A DNA stretch of 64,000 nucleotides from NCBI GenBank assembly GCA_013396755.1, contig VWZF01003024.1:1860001-1924000 (forward strand), read 5' to 3'. The DNA comes from Sclerurus mexicanus. Taxonomy: Eukaryota > Chordata > Aves > Passeriformes > Furnariidae. This document shows positions 1 through 12,917 of this stretch, one piece after another. The notes beneath the pieces were generated by a model. That model made no database searches. It saw only the letters and a program-made list of their open reading frames with translations, and was not told the origin of the DNA. The stretch's first letter is position 1, and the number at the start of each line of letters is the position of its first letter. The position numbers and the translations under genes are program-made.

Positions 1-3000
1 CAACATACTGACTTTATTTGATGAATGAGGAAATGCATTGCTCAAGGGCCTTTTTGTTTTGTTTTTCTTTCATTTGGGGAGGACTGTGACAAGGCAGAGG
101 GACACAGGACTGGGGGCAGGGAAGTGGGAAAAGAGTTATCATTTTGAACTCAGTTTATTGTCTATATATAAGCATCTAGTGAAATTCAAGATAACCCAAA
201 GTATCTGTTTTGGATGGTAAGGACACAGACAAAATTCCTCGTGGCAGCACCATGTCTGTGCAAATAAACCAAGCCCTAGATCTCCACTCATGGTGAAGGG
301 TAACGTAGGCACCTTGCCTACCTGTGGATTGAGCACATACATGTCTACACCTGTGTTTAGTCCCAGAATTAACCCTGCCTTGATGCTTGTATTTTGTTTT
401 GGGATTATTATTTCAAAGAAAGAGCAATCTTTTTCATACTTGCAACTCTGATAACAGCTGGGTTACTACTGTGACCAGGTTTATGGTGCTGAGTGACTTT
501 CATGGGCTCCTCCTCACTGCCAGTTCTTCTGTTCTAGTGCTGTCAAGACACTGGACAGGTGTTCTGTGACCACACTTGAACACTGTGCAACTGTTCAATT
601 TTCCTATTTTAGCTTCTGTACAACATCATAGACAATCTCTGAAACCGTGGCTGCCAACCCCCGAACACTTGACAGCTTCATCTGATGACATTTAGACTGA
701 CTTGAAACATGTGCAAAGCTTGGCCTGTCTCCAGAGCCAAAGTAGAGAGCCTCCTCCACCACCATAGCCTGTTTACATCTTATTCCTGTTTCAGGAGAAA
801 CTTGTAGGCCACAAAAAATATGCAGTCTGCCATGCAGTCGCGATGCTATAGCTTAAGCAGCCCAACCCATTCAGCCCTGTTGTGTCTGTAGCAGCTGGGA
901 TCCCAAGTCTGTGTTTCTTCTTCAGAATTCATCAGGACCATGGTGTGACATGAGTGTCTACTCTAGGTCACCTGTCTCCCTTGACATTACAACATTCCCC
1001 TACTATCTATTGACCTTTTTCTCAGCAAATATTTGGATATGCCACTTTTTGATTCCAATCTCAGTTTGATCACCACCACCCCCAGTCTTCATGCTCAGAT
1101 TGTGTTTTATTTACCTATAATCAGCCTTGACTGAGCTAGAAAAATAAACTTCTTAGAAGGAGTCCTTACGAAAGTTGTCTTGTAGATGGATACTGTTAGA
1201 GTGGACAGATCCACCATTGCTAATACAGCAGCTGCAGATGTTGAAAGAGTGCAGAGAGTAGACTGGAAAGTGTGTTGCACTCTTAATATTGCTCCTACAC
1301 AGCTCCTACTTCTGTTTCTGGGAAAAAAAAACTACCTGTGTGGACTGCTGGTCTCAGCTAGCAGGACACTTCCTTGGTATCTCTTTTCCAGACTACTGTG
1401 TATTCAGCTAGGCCATGCAGTTCACCTGAAAAATGGTAAGGGAGAAAGTTTTTGGCTTCTCAAATCGTAGACAACAGCGTTGTAAGGAGATATATCAGAT
1501 AAGAAGGTTACTGCCTTTTCCCCCACCTCATCTGAATTCTCACCTCCCACCTTGACCTCACAGTGCTGATGGAAAAGATGTGGGATGAAGTCCTTCTGTC
1601 CTGTTTCTGTCAAAATGACCCACGATAGAAAAGACATTGTAGTTATTCTGGGCAATCTAATACCTTCCAGCTCTCCTTCCTGAAAGGAAAATAGATGCCA
1701 TCAATTGGATAAAGACTGCAGCAGTCAAGAATACTGTGGGCAGGTTCAGAGGCGTGATTTGATCCTTAGGTCTGCACAGAAGTCTGTTCCCATTAAGGAA
1801 AGAGGTGGGAAGAAGATTGTGAGGTGAAAATGGGAGAACCTCCTGATGAAATGCACCTGTGGAAGGTGTGTACAGTGCACTTCAAAGACATGTCAACAAG
1901 TATAAAGCAGAGCCATTTTGGTCTTAAACTAGAACAGACCTGATGTCCCTTCAGTACTGGGGAAGATGTGTAAAAATCAGGTCTCAGATTTAGTGTGTTT
2001 TGCTCTTTTTGAACACTCCTGAGGAGGTTTCACAGAATGTTACTGAATATGCCGAAGTGGAGTAGTATATCCCATTTGTTGTTCATCCTTCAAATGGAAA
2101 CTCACATGTTCTCATACTTGAGTACCTTAATTTTTAAATCAAGAAAGGATCTTTCTAAGCAATAGTATAAACAAGTCCCATAATGACAAGAAGGCTCACA
2201 ACATCATTCTGTATCCATGAAAGAACTCTGTGAATTTTGCTTTTTCAGAGCATCTTTTTGGAAAGAAATCAGATTTTAATTTTTTACAAAATCCTGTGAA
2301 GGAATATCCAGCATAGTAGTCCCAGGATAAAATAAGCATGCAGAAAATAAATCTGTCTGTCCTTTATAACCAAAATGCAGCTAATAATTTGAAAACCTTA
2401 GATAATTTATTTTGCTTCAGAATTGATATTCAGAATGTGGTCTCAGTACATTTTCAAAGAATGCTTGATTCAGTAACAGAAACTGCAACAATCCACAAGT
2501 TCTGACTCTCAAACCCACATTGGATCCAAGGGAACCAGAACTGTCCCTGAGGAAAAGTTAAATTAAAATTAATTTCTAATGCACTCCAAAGGCCACAGTT
2601 CTGTAGCTGTCTTCATCACTGGATTATTACTGATGATCTGTTCCAATTTGGAACAGAGACAAAATGACAATTATGCTTCCCAACAAGACTTGAAATAATC
2701 CATCAGCTTTGAGTGGCTACAAGAAAATTCTCTTTTCACATATTATTATTGGCTGGGACCACCAGATTCTAGTCCCATTTCTTTGCAGGTAACCCTTTGC
2801 ACCAAACTCTGATTTCTTACTTAAATAATTAGAGAGCACAGAGAGACCAACCCAGAAACTTAAGCATATCCTTAGAATATACTCCTCAGCACCCACCAGA
2901 CCAGCTGAATTCGCAGCTTAAGAGAGGTCCTGTGACTGCTATAGATATGTGAAGAGAATTAGGAACCCGAGGGTAAGGCATGTCACTGCAAGTAGATGAC

Positions 3001-6000
3001 CATGTGAATTAGTCAAGGAAAAGGGTAGATGAGTAAAGCCTAAATTCTGACATGCCCTTGGAGCTGGCTGTTTATCTGTGCACTGGGGATACTGCCTTCC
3101 TTTGAAACTCAGCTGTGAACCCTGGGCAGGGGAGAGGCTCTTACAGAAAATCAGCCCTGCTTTGTCCATAACACAGGAGACTTCCCATGGCCGCAGCTCT
3201 TTTCACTTAGAAGCCCTTGGTTAGAGTTCATATTTGAATCTGTAAAAGCCAGGTCAAATCCATCAGGTCCTTTAAAAAGTGGCCACTGGATAACTCAGAG
3301 CTCTACAAACCTGTTCCGTCTGAGTTAATCCTGAACCCGAAGTGGCACCTGGAGTGTTATGAAAGAAGAGAACACTATGAAAGAAAGTGTAGAAGAGTTA
3401 AAAACCAAATTAAGACTCAGAAAATACAGATTAATAGAGGGCAAGTTTGAAGCAACAGCTTCTAAAAGACACAGGAGCTAAGAAAAAGGGAATCAAATGT
3501 AGTTCTGAAACTCTCAGTACTTTTAAGTAGTTTCCATGTAGTGCTCTGGTGGAATAGGGAGCACATGAAATGGTGTTACAGAAACCTGCACTCACCAAAG
3601 AAACGAAGCACATGAACAAGTGTGTTCTAAACAGATCACACAAGGAGGTGAAGCCATAGAAAAGTTTGGCTTCTCTAAGCGAAGACACAGGTTAGCACAG
3701 TGGGAGAAGAGTCATGAGAGAGGCCAATCCTTTCAGTGAGCAGGTTGGATGGATAAAGGGATCGGGTGTGTAAAGTCAGCAAATCAATTCTTGAAGAAGC
3801 AAGTAGAATTTGCCCAGATGTCCATGTTGAAGCTTATCAAAGATGACCGAGGCTCTAAGAACTTAACTAAGGGGAAAAAATTAAACAATGCAAAATAAGG
3901 AAAGAGACCTGAGGCAGAATGGCACTTGAAATTTCAGGTCAGAAGGTTTTAAAATGTAAAATTACGGATCATGGCAACCAAAACTCTTACACATAGAACA
4001 ACACAGAGGAAAAGTCTACTAACACAGGCTCTGTTGAAAAATGATGCAACAACTCAGCCTTGATTATTTACCTGAAAGCAAATGAGACTAAGAACAGAAA
4101 CGCAGAGAAGTGAAGCCAACAGAAAAGATTATTTGGGTACAAGCCAAAAAAACCCCAAACAAACAAAATAAATACATGATAAAGGAAGTTATCAGATCCA
4201 ATATGGAAACAAAACTCAAAAAAAAAAAAATAAGGCTTTCTCACTAGGACAACATCACCCTCTTTGTCCCAGAATACTGAAAAACTGGCATATTGATTGT
4301 CACATGAGTGTTTTCAGTAAATCCATCAAACTGAGTGCCAGTACGTGCATGAGGAATAGTCAATGTGTTACCTGTAGTTAAATGGTGAGAGGGTGATCTC
4401 TGCAGGTGCCATCAGGCAGTCTGGCCTCAGGAGCAGAATGGGCTGTAAGAGTTTTGTTCTCTTAAAAGACAAAGGTAAACAGAAAATGTAACATGATTAT
4501 GAAAGAGCAAATGCACTTGTAGGATGCATCAGAAGTTTTTGTCAGTGGAGAAGGGGAAATATTGCTGAGATACTAAGATCTAAAATACTGCAAACCTGTG
4601 GTTTTGTATTTGTGGTCTGTGGAGTACTTGTAAGAATTGAACAAAAGGCAGGTCAGAAAATCAGCTTTGCTTTTCAGAGGCCTTCAGGCACTTGGAAAGG
4701 ATCCCTAATTTCATTCAAAAATTTCTGGAAAGATGGAGACTGAGAAAATTCCTGTCCATATCTATATACAAATCTGGCCACATATATATTCAGAGCAGAG
4801 AAGTTCAAACTAGGTCAGGTGTAGAAGTGGGCCACTCTCTACACTAATGACAGAGGGATTATTTTCTTATAAGGAGAGACACACTGAGTCAGCTTGTTTA
4901 ACTTCAGCAAAGTGGAGGCTGTAAAAATATACGCTGTCTGTCAATACATCAGTGTGTGATCACTGGGGAGGCAAACACAATTGTCAGCAGACAGGACAGT
5001 GCTGGCAGAACCAAATGTGAATATATTGCTCATGATTTATTTAGGCTGAAAACAAGAAGGGTTACGACTTGTTGAGGAGTAAGATTATGTGACACTCTTG
5101 CATCAGAAGCACCAGATGAGAGACCAACACAGCAATGGAGATGCAGCCTGACCTGCTTTGGCACAGGATTATGTGACGTCCCATGGGAGCAGGGATGTAA
5201 TGACCTAAGGGATTGATTTCCCTCAGATGTTTTATTTTCCTGTAATTTGCCTCACTGCCCACTGGTCTTTTAATCCCATAACCTGTCAGATTGAAAAATC
5301 CCAGTACCATCAAGGTTAAGGCAAATGTTTTGCTGCTACAAGATAAAAAAATGTTCCCTGTGTGTTTGACTTTCAGTTTCATGCAAAGCTTCAAACTTAT
5401 ACATCTCCACAAGACACTGCACATCCCTGAGATGTAAGAGAGAACAAAGTTTAGCCTGTGCCGTTGCTTGGGTCTCAGTAGTTATGATAACATCTCACCT
5501 GTTGCGTTGTTCAGCTGCAAGGATTTCACATGGCTTTGAAAATATAAGACCTGATAAATGTATTAATAATGAGTTTTGTTTCACTTCGTGGCTAGACTTA
5601 CAGAGGGGATGAGATCAGGTGAGTGTGTCAGAATTCAGTTCTCAACAAAACAGTATGTGGTGCAGGCACCGTCCATACATGGGAATCCAATCTAAAAGCA
5701 CCAAAATGCAAACACCTGGGGAACAAAATATGCCAAAACTATACTGTGGTTTGGGAAGACTGAAGTTTAAGACAGGTCATCTATTATAAGGCCATCTGTA
5801 ATAAGATGCTCCCAAATCTTTGTTCGTGAAGCCTAGCCATGAAATGAAAAGAACAATAAAATGCCAGAATGAGCAAACTCTGCTCTTCCTGACTGAGCAC
5901 AGCTGAGAAGGAGTCCCTCCTCCTTAGGAAAATGCAACATGTACATCCCAAAACTGTGCTTGGAAGAAATTTCATTATGAGGTTAGAAACAGGAAGACAG

Positions 6001-9000
6001 GCCTAAACCATGTCACTCCACAATGCCTTGGACATTGGTAGATGCTACAGACTGTGTAGGTGAGGACCTCCCAAAACAGTTAGACCTGTTATACATTCAA
6101 ACCACCAGAAATCCTAAAAAGATGTAGTTATTCAGCCAGACCAACCAGACCTGCCTCCCAACCCGGAGAAGAAGTTATGTTTGGTGCAGGGGGCAGAATA
6201 AAGAGCAGACTAGGTGATGAGCAGTTCACCAGTCTCCTTCCCTGCATTTTTTTGTATTGCTGACAACATTGCTGACAACAACTCCATTGTCAGGGGTATA
6301 ACAGAATCACAATGTAAAAGCTAATTCCTGCACCAAGTTTGTATTAATGCAATGGGACAACTTAATGCTAGAAAAATAAAGTAACAGAAAATGTGACTTA
6401 GTTTAATACATGCTTTTAAGAACATTTTTAGCATGTCTTCACTTGAAAAATCAATTCATTAGAGATGTCAAATTTTGAAATATTTGTGAAAATAAGCAAG
6501 AGCTTTACAGGCTTTCAGGAGACAAACAACAAGCTTTTCTTTGCCATGTGACCTAGTCCGTTAATTAATCAAAAACTGTTGCTGCGTGGCTCCTGGTAAT
6601 AAATGAAAGAACATTCTGCAGTCCCTCACACTCCTTTGTGTGGGGTGTGTGCTTTTAGGGGTCTGATTTGCAGTACAGTTATACAGTGACATATCACTTT
6701 GTTCATAAGATACATTCCCTACATATTCCCATAAATTCTGGGATTTTTTTCTGGATAAAAATAGAGATCTGTCTTGCTTTACAAGATCCTCTGGTCTCAT
6801 ACAGAGGCAGGGAACTCTAGGTCAATACTCTGCAGCTTTCCCATCTCTTGGGGTCAGCAGTGGAATTTATAACTGGGTTTTTATTTTGAAGCCATTCATT
6901 ATTTCAGCTGTTTTTCAATTGCCTCTTTTCATATTTTTTTGCCTTGCCCTTTCCTAATGCAGTCTAACACCATCTTTGTGGTTACCCAGCACAGAGCACT
7001 GAACAGATGTTTTCTTGGAGCTGTGCTCAGCCATATCTAGGCCCTTTCCCTCAATAATTACAGTTAATTCTAGGAATCCTCAGTGAATATTAATAGTGGA
7101 AATTGTTTCATCAAATATCCATAACATTACACTGAATGCTCATTCACAATGCAGTGCTCAATTACACAGATGCATTACATCATCCTGAAGTTGCATATAC
7201 TTTCCTTTATGCTTAATTAGGTTGAAAAAGAGTGTCTGGAGGAGTGGGGAAATGAACTATGGGCTCCCATAAATCCCTAAATCACGGTATACCCCACCTC
7301 AGAAATGTCTCTCTCCTTGCTGTCGCCCTCTTATTTTGAGTATTTGCTATGTGTTTATCATCTAGCATGATGGAAAGGAGCTACTTGCTTTAAAATCTAT
7401 AAAGGTTTTCTCTCCTGTACCCTGCTCAGTTTCTCCTGTTTGGTCCTGCAGTAAAAATGCAGACCTGCCACAGTTATAGTCAGACCAAAACACTGCCCAT
7501 AACTATGTCATTGACTGTCATTATCACAGGTTTAGCCTGTGACTTCATCCCAGAGCCAGACAGGGGAGTGGAATGGGAAGCAAAGGACAATGGCTGTGAT
7601 TAAGTACAAATCACCAGAACAATTAGAGAACGTGAGCAGACTGTAAAAAGCACAGGGAGATATCTCTCAGTCCAATGAAATCACAAGAGTTTTTTTCTAG
7701 CTATAAAAGCCTGTTTTTGATATTTTCCACCTTCTTTGCTCCTCCTCTGTTTAAGGAAGGTTGGCTGGGCATAAAGAAAAGCTACAAAGGCAAATAGCCT
7801 GGTCTTTGTACCCAACAGCTGTAGTACTGCACCCATGGTGGAGGGCAGAGAAACAATTCTCCAAAGCACATGATGCCAACAGGAGCATAACTCTCTGTCT
7901 TCCTTCTGACTTGGGCAAGCAACTCTCCCTTACAGCTCTCTCTCTATTGGCTGATTTATTGAAAGAAATCTCTGATGCTTTTGCATTGGCTTCTGTTATC
8001 AAATCAGACCCTCAAGAAGACATGGTTGTCTTGCAGTCATGCAGAAATTTGCTCTGTAAAGCTGGAATCTTAATGTACATAATTCGTTCTCTATCCAGAC
8101 CTAGCAGTCAGTCATTAAGCAGGACTGAACATTGCACAAAGTCTTATGAAAATAGGACTCTGGTAAACACAATAAAAATCTGACAGTGTTTCAGATCAAA
8201 GAAGGAAAGACTTACTGTAAAGGATGTAAAAGAAGCTAAGGAATTATATATTGCAGAGGTGTCTTGTGAAACAGATCAAGACAGACCATCGGACCATCAC
8301 CTGCAGCCACATTTTTCAAGGGTCTGGGTTTTAGCCACAGAAACTGTCCTAGGGAGGTACTCCCTGATGTCGTTGCCCCCAAGAACCATACAGACCACAT
8401 GACTGGAAGCCAAGACACCACTCAACCTCAGCTCCAATGTCCTGTGTCACATAAGCACAATCAAATATGCTATCAAGTGATAGGAGCGACTTTATATGTT
8501 GGGAAACATGCTAATTGCTTCAAAGCCTTATTTTGTGACAAGTTATGAGCATATGACAGAGGATGCTCACAGGGGGGTCGTGGACTAGATAAAAGCCTTG
8601 TCACCAAAATGGACATCTACCCATACCTAACCAAACTGCAGGTACCTCATTAGTATGTTATCACACAACAGGATATATCAGCTTTCTGGATGGGTGTGGA
8701 CATACATGGTCTGAGATTGGAGGGTTTGAAGTTCAAGGTGTTCAGGTCCCTCTGCAAAATGTTGCATGTGTTGATTTGGGCAATATTTGGGCTACCAGGG
8801 ATATTAGCGTCATTATTTCTTTTTATGAAACATGCAACTAATGCTAAGTATAGTCCTTGTTAAATGACATAACCACCCAAGGATGAAGTTGCAATTATGC
8901 TCTGTAAAAAGTGAAGAGAAATAAGCCCAGTGGCCCAATGCTGTAAAACTCTGCCCAGCAAAGTGCATGCATTCAACTTGTGAGCATTATGCTATAGGTT

Positions 9001-9029
9001 TGGCTTTCTCATAAATATTAATATTGATC
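1..9029 (+). other. KCNQ3 intron 1, segment A: no gene seen
   Basis: No exon-like segment with matching splice sites and no recognisable protein was found. Open frames here are short and mostly lack ATG starts; the one at 7761-8183, for example, begins with TTG. The segment has an A-run near 4219-4231 and an AT-rich, TAAT-motif-rich block near 7045-7220 that is a candidate conserved noncoding element. Intron 1 status is inferred because exon 2 begins at 31994 and nothing resembling exon 1 (GC-rich, CpG island) occurs to its left. Confidence 0.7.
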
Positions 9030-9240
9030 CTTTAACACCTTTGGTCTAAGGATCTCAAAGCAGTTGACAAGTATAAATTACCAAAGGCTTGCAACACCTG
9101 GAAGGGGAGGGTAATTGCTGCATTCTTTTAACACGAGACATAAAATGGCAAAATGAGGTTAACTGACTTGTCCAGGGTCAGGCAATGAGTCAGACAGGGA
9201 GTTGGAAAATGATACCCAGGAGTTACTGTTCTGCTGCTGC
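9030..9240. repeat. Ancient interspersed repeat remnant (MIR / L3-CR1-tail like)
   Basis: The sequence ctaaggatctcaaagcagtt, then aaaatgaggttaactgactt followed by gtccagggtcaggcaatgag, resembles the widespread amniote repeat tail. I recall that tail as a ggatctcaaagc stretch followed by a tract of the form gaggttaagtgacttgccca with aaggtcac after it. The match is diverged and was judged by eye, so the family name is tentative. Confidence 0.5.
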
Positions 9241-10645
9241 TGAATATACACAAGAAGAGGAAGTTGGGGAGTTGCCTGAACAATGTTTGCTGCAGCTGGT
9301 GCTGTCTCACAGCCTCTTATATGTGGTGCCCTCAAGAGCTGAGGCACAAACACACTCTCAGCCCATATGCTCAGACTCTCGGAGCATCCCAGAGAGCTTC
9401 TGCAGGTGCTGTGAAGAGGATTACTCTGGGCTGATGAATGTAGACAATTATTTTAAACAGTATGTGAGTTCAGTATGAAAGGGGAATAGGCAATGTTAGA
9501 CTCCTTTTTATGCATTTCCAGCAACTTCTTTAGGGGAATTTCTCTGTTGCTACAGTCCTTTATTTTAGATATCCCACACTAGTAACAACAACAATAATAT
9601 TGTTACGTTTCCTGATTTCAAGTTGCTGAAATTGCAAACATTTCATTGGTCTGAAATGTAGATAAATCATAGGGTTTCCATTTCACAGATCAGTAAGTGG
9701 AGATAAGGAGGTACATCTGTAGAAGAACTAAGACCTGAAAATCCTTCATTGACACTGGTCATCTTTCCTTTTTGGCTACAGGAAACTTTTATGTATGTGC
9801 ATGATAAAAATTTAAATTAATCTACTGAGACATTACCCTGTAGACTGACACTAAAAACACTGTCTAAAACAGTGCACAATAAAGATCATTACCATAATTG
9901 CCAGCCTAGCCAAAGCTATTGCCAAAGCCATGGCTGAAAGCACTAATGGCACCATGGTTCAGAAGTTCCTGCTCTAACATATTTTATTTCACAGCTGAAG
10001 GCAGCTATGGATGTATGCATGGCCACTTACCATGGCCAGCTCATAGTCAGTAACACAATGATGCACTGATTGCTTTGGATGAAGCAGTTGCTTAGACCTT
10101 TACTCTGAATTTTGGCTACATTAAAACAACCTTCATCTACCAGGTTCTTTTCTCAGCGTAAGCAGAGTTTTTTCCTGTCCCACATATCCATGAGGCAGTG
10201 GCTGCTTTCCTCCTGCTCTCAAATGGCCACTGGGAATGGATCATCTACTTTGTGTGTCATCCCAAAATAAATTCTGCCCAAGTGAGCTATAAATCAGTAG
10301 TTGATCTCTGAGGCACAGTGGCTCCATGTTACTCAGCCTACACTGATACAATGTAGGGCACAGTGCCACAATCCAGCTGTTGAGATATGAATAAACTACC
10401 AGGAATAATTTACAGAGAAATTTAAATACTGCTGACTTAGGGGAAATAAAATCACTGAAGCACTGAATGATGCCGGCAGGCTTGAAGCCAAAATCACATT
10501 TGCTTTTGTTCTGCTCTGACATGAGGTGTAATTGGGTTACAGCGACAACAGTGAAATAATATTTTTTTAGGGTGAGAAACACAAAACCATTTCTGACAAT
10601 GGTCGGTAGCATGTGATCAATACTAATTGTTCCTCAAGAACCAGA
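9241..10645 (+). other. KCNQ3 intron 1, segment B: no gene seen
   Basis: This is unique-looking intronic sequence. No exon, RNA gene or strong repeat was recognised. A short (AAC/AAT)n-like patch occurs near 9588-9602. Confidence 0.6.
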
Positions 10646-11375
10646 TAGAATCATAGAGTCATAGAATATGCTGACTTGGAAAGGACCCATCAGAATCATC
10701 AAGTCCAGCTCCTGGCCCTGCTCAGGACATCTCAGGAGTCACACCATGTGCCTGAGAGCATTGTCTAAACACTTTAATTCAGACAGGTTTGGTGCCGTGA
10801 CCACTTCCCTGGGGAGCCTGATCCAGTGCCCAAACACCCTCTGGATGAAAAACTTTTTCCTGGTATCCAACCTAAATCTCCCCTGACTCAGCTTCATGTC
10901 ATTTCCTTGGGTCTGGTCACTGGTCACGAGAGTAAAGAGACTGGTCCCTGCCCCTTCTCCTCCCCTCACGAGGAAGTTGTAACTGCAATGGGGTCTCCCC
11001 TCAGTCTCCTCTTCTCCAGGCTGAACACACCAAGTGCCCTCAGCTGCTCCTCAAATGGCTTCCTCTCCAGACCTTCACCATCTTCATGGCCCTCATTCAG
11101 ACACTCTCTAATCACTTAATGCGTTTTTTATATTATAGTGCCCAAAAACTGAACACAGAACTTGAGGTGAGGCTGCCCCAGTGCAGAGCAGAGAGGGACA
11201 ATCCCAGTGATGCTGTGCCTGATGCCCCCCAGGACAGGGTTGGCCCTCCTGGCTGCCAGGGCAGCTGACTCTTGTCCAACCTTCCAGAACCCCCAGGTCC
11301 CTTTCCACAGTGCTGCTTTCCAGTGTCTCACCCCTCAGTCTCTACACACAACCAGGGTTGTCCTGACTGTGACTG
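10646..11375 (-). mobile_element. CR1 LINE fragment, 5'-truncated, minus strand
   Basis: The left edge carries tcatagagtcatagaat, the reverse complement of the CR1 3' terminal ATTCTATGA repeat. Typical inverted CR1 text follows: aaggacccatcagaatcatc, ccagtgcccaaacaccctct, and ctcctcttctccaggctgaa. Stretches 11190-11340 match, in reverse orientation, the second CR1 at 18750-18910. CR1 is the dominant retrotransposon of birds. Its open frames are broken, so it is a dead copy. A short (TGTGAC)3 run sits at its right edge. Confidence 0.9.
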
Positions 11376-11483
11376 TGACTGTGAGTGGCCTTCCAGATGC
11401 TCAGATAGGCAGAGGTCATTGCTGTTAATTCCAAAAAGATACTAGCAACAACAAATAAAATCCTCTGAGTGTCAAAATAATAC

Positions 11484-11596
11484 TTTTTCTTTTGTTTGTT
11501 TGGGTATTTTTGGGGGGGGTTGTTTCTTTGGTTTGGTTGGGGGGGTTTTGTGTGTGTTTGTTTTTTTGTTTTGTTTGTTTGTTTATTTGTTTTTAA
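11484..11596. repeat. T/G-rich low-complexity tract with long G runs
   Basis: The tract is (TTTG)n/(GT)-like sequence with runs of eight G at 11512-11519 and seven G at 11539-11545. It lies just beyond the CR1 copy. Confidence 0.85.
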
Positions 11597-12895
11597 CTTT
11601 GGATTAAGTAATAAAGAAAACGTTAAAACATCCAGAATAAACCGATATTTGGTTCACTGAGTGTAATGGGATCCACCAGTGATGGTTTTTCCAAACTTTC
11701 TGCAGGAAGCATGGACCAAAAACACTTCGCCCCACGTTGAGGAGTGCATGGGTGGGGATGGGGCTGTGGTTGGTCCCTCACAGCCCCCCTGGGCTGCTCC
11801 TCCTGCCTCCCCCCTCTCCCTGCCCCAGCAAGGGCCATTCCCTGGGCTGCAGCCCTTCAGTGGGGAGCTGTGCAGCACAGACAGCTGGCACAACTCCCTC
11901 GGGAAGGCAGGGGAGCAACAGATGGCTGAGACAGAAAATAGTGCTGAGACAGGAAACGAATTTCAGCATTTCAAAGCCCTTGGCCTTTGCAGTACTAGCA
12001 ATGGATTTTGAGAATAGTTGCAAGTCTATTTTGGGTTGTCTGGTTTGGGGACTCTTGATTTTGCCAATATAACATATCACCAAGCACTGTCTGCAGGAGC
12101 CAAGGCAGGTCCAGCTGTATCAGCCCTTGGAGCCAATCCACCACTCTAAGTGACAACTTCCTAGGAGTTCAGTTTGACATTTACTTGGCTCGTGCTATCT
12201 TACCACTAACACTTCTGCCACCTCCTTGAGGGAAACACAGGACACCAAAATGCCTTTAAATCACCTGTTTCAGCCATAAAATGCTATAAACAAAGAATGA
12301 GTTTCTGTAATCGAGCAGCACTGGTTGTTTCTTCATGGCCACACCATGTCCTTGGTTCTCCAGCATGTCAGACTGAGTGGCTCATCCCAGGCTGCCTGGT
12401 GGCACTGCTTTTACCCTTGCAAGTACTTGCAGAAGGTGTTGAATTCCTACCTTCCTCTGCACAGCTATTATTTATTAATGTATTAGACCTTCACTCTCTA
12501 TGTATTCTTGGATTTAGCTTGCAATGAGATATACAGACATTCAGCCTGCTCAGCTAGCCACCAGAAGTCAATAAAATGCTGTAACCTGAGGAGGGAGAGA
12601 AGTTGCACATTATAGGGTCTGAATCAGTTCACCTGAGACCAAAGCCAGTGTATCTTTCCCAGTAGGATTGGAATGGTGATTATCCCAGGAGAACTAGTAG
12701 GTTAGGGCAGACTTCATCCTTTTAAGTGTTTAATATCTCAGAGCAAGATGGCTGTATTCTAAAATGAAAGGATAAATGTTTAAAGCAGACTAGGAAGGAT
12801 TCATTTAGACGCTGAGCCATTTGGGTGGTAGCAATGTTTTGCTAAGGTGAGAAAGGAGTTGCTAGAAAGGTGTCTTGTTTTTTTCTTAGTAAAAT

Positions 12896-12917
12896 GTTTT
12901 GTTTTGTTTTGTTTTTT
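12896..12917. repeat. (GTTTT)n simple repeat
   Basis: Four GTTTT units plus a short T run, in intron 1. Confidence 0.9.

Noticed and set aside
7761..8183. 140-codon plus-strand open frame in intron 1
   Set aside because: Begins with TTG, has no recognisable domain, no coding composition and no convincing flanking splice sites.
11679..12083. Several overlapping 60-111 codon frames on both strands
   Set aside because: Local GC-rich, stop-poor sequence; no family resemblance and no splice structure tying them to a gene.
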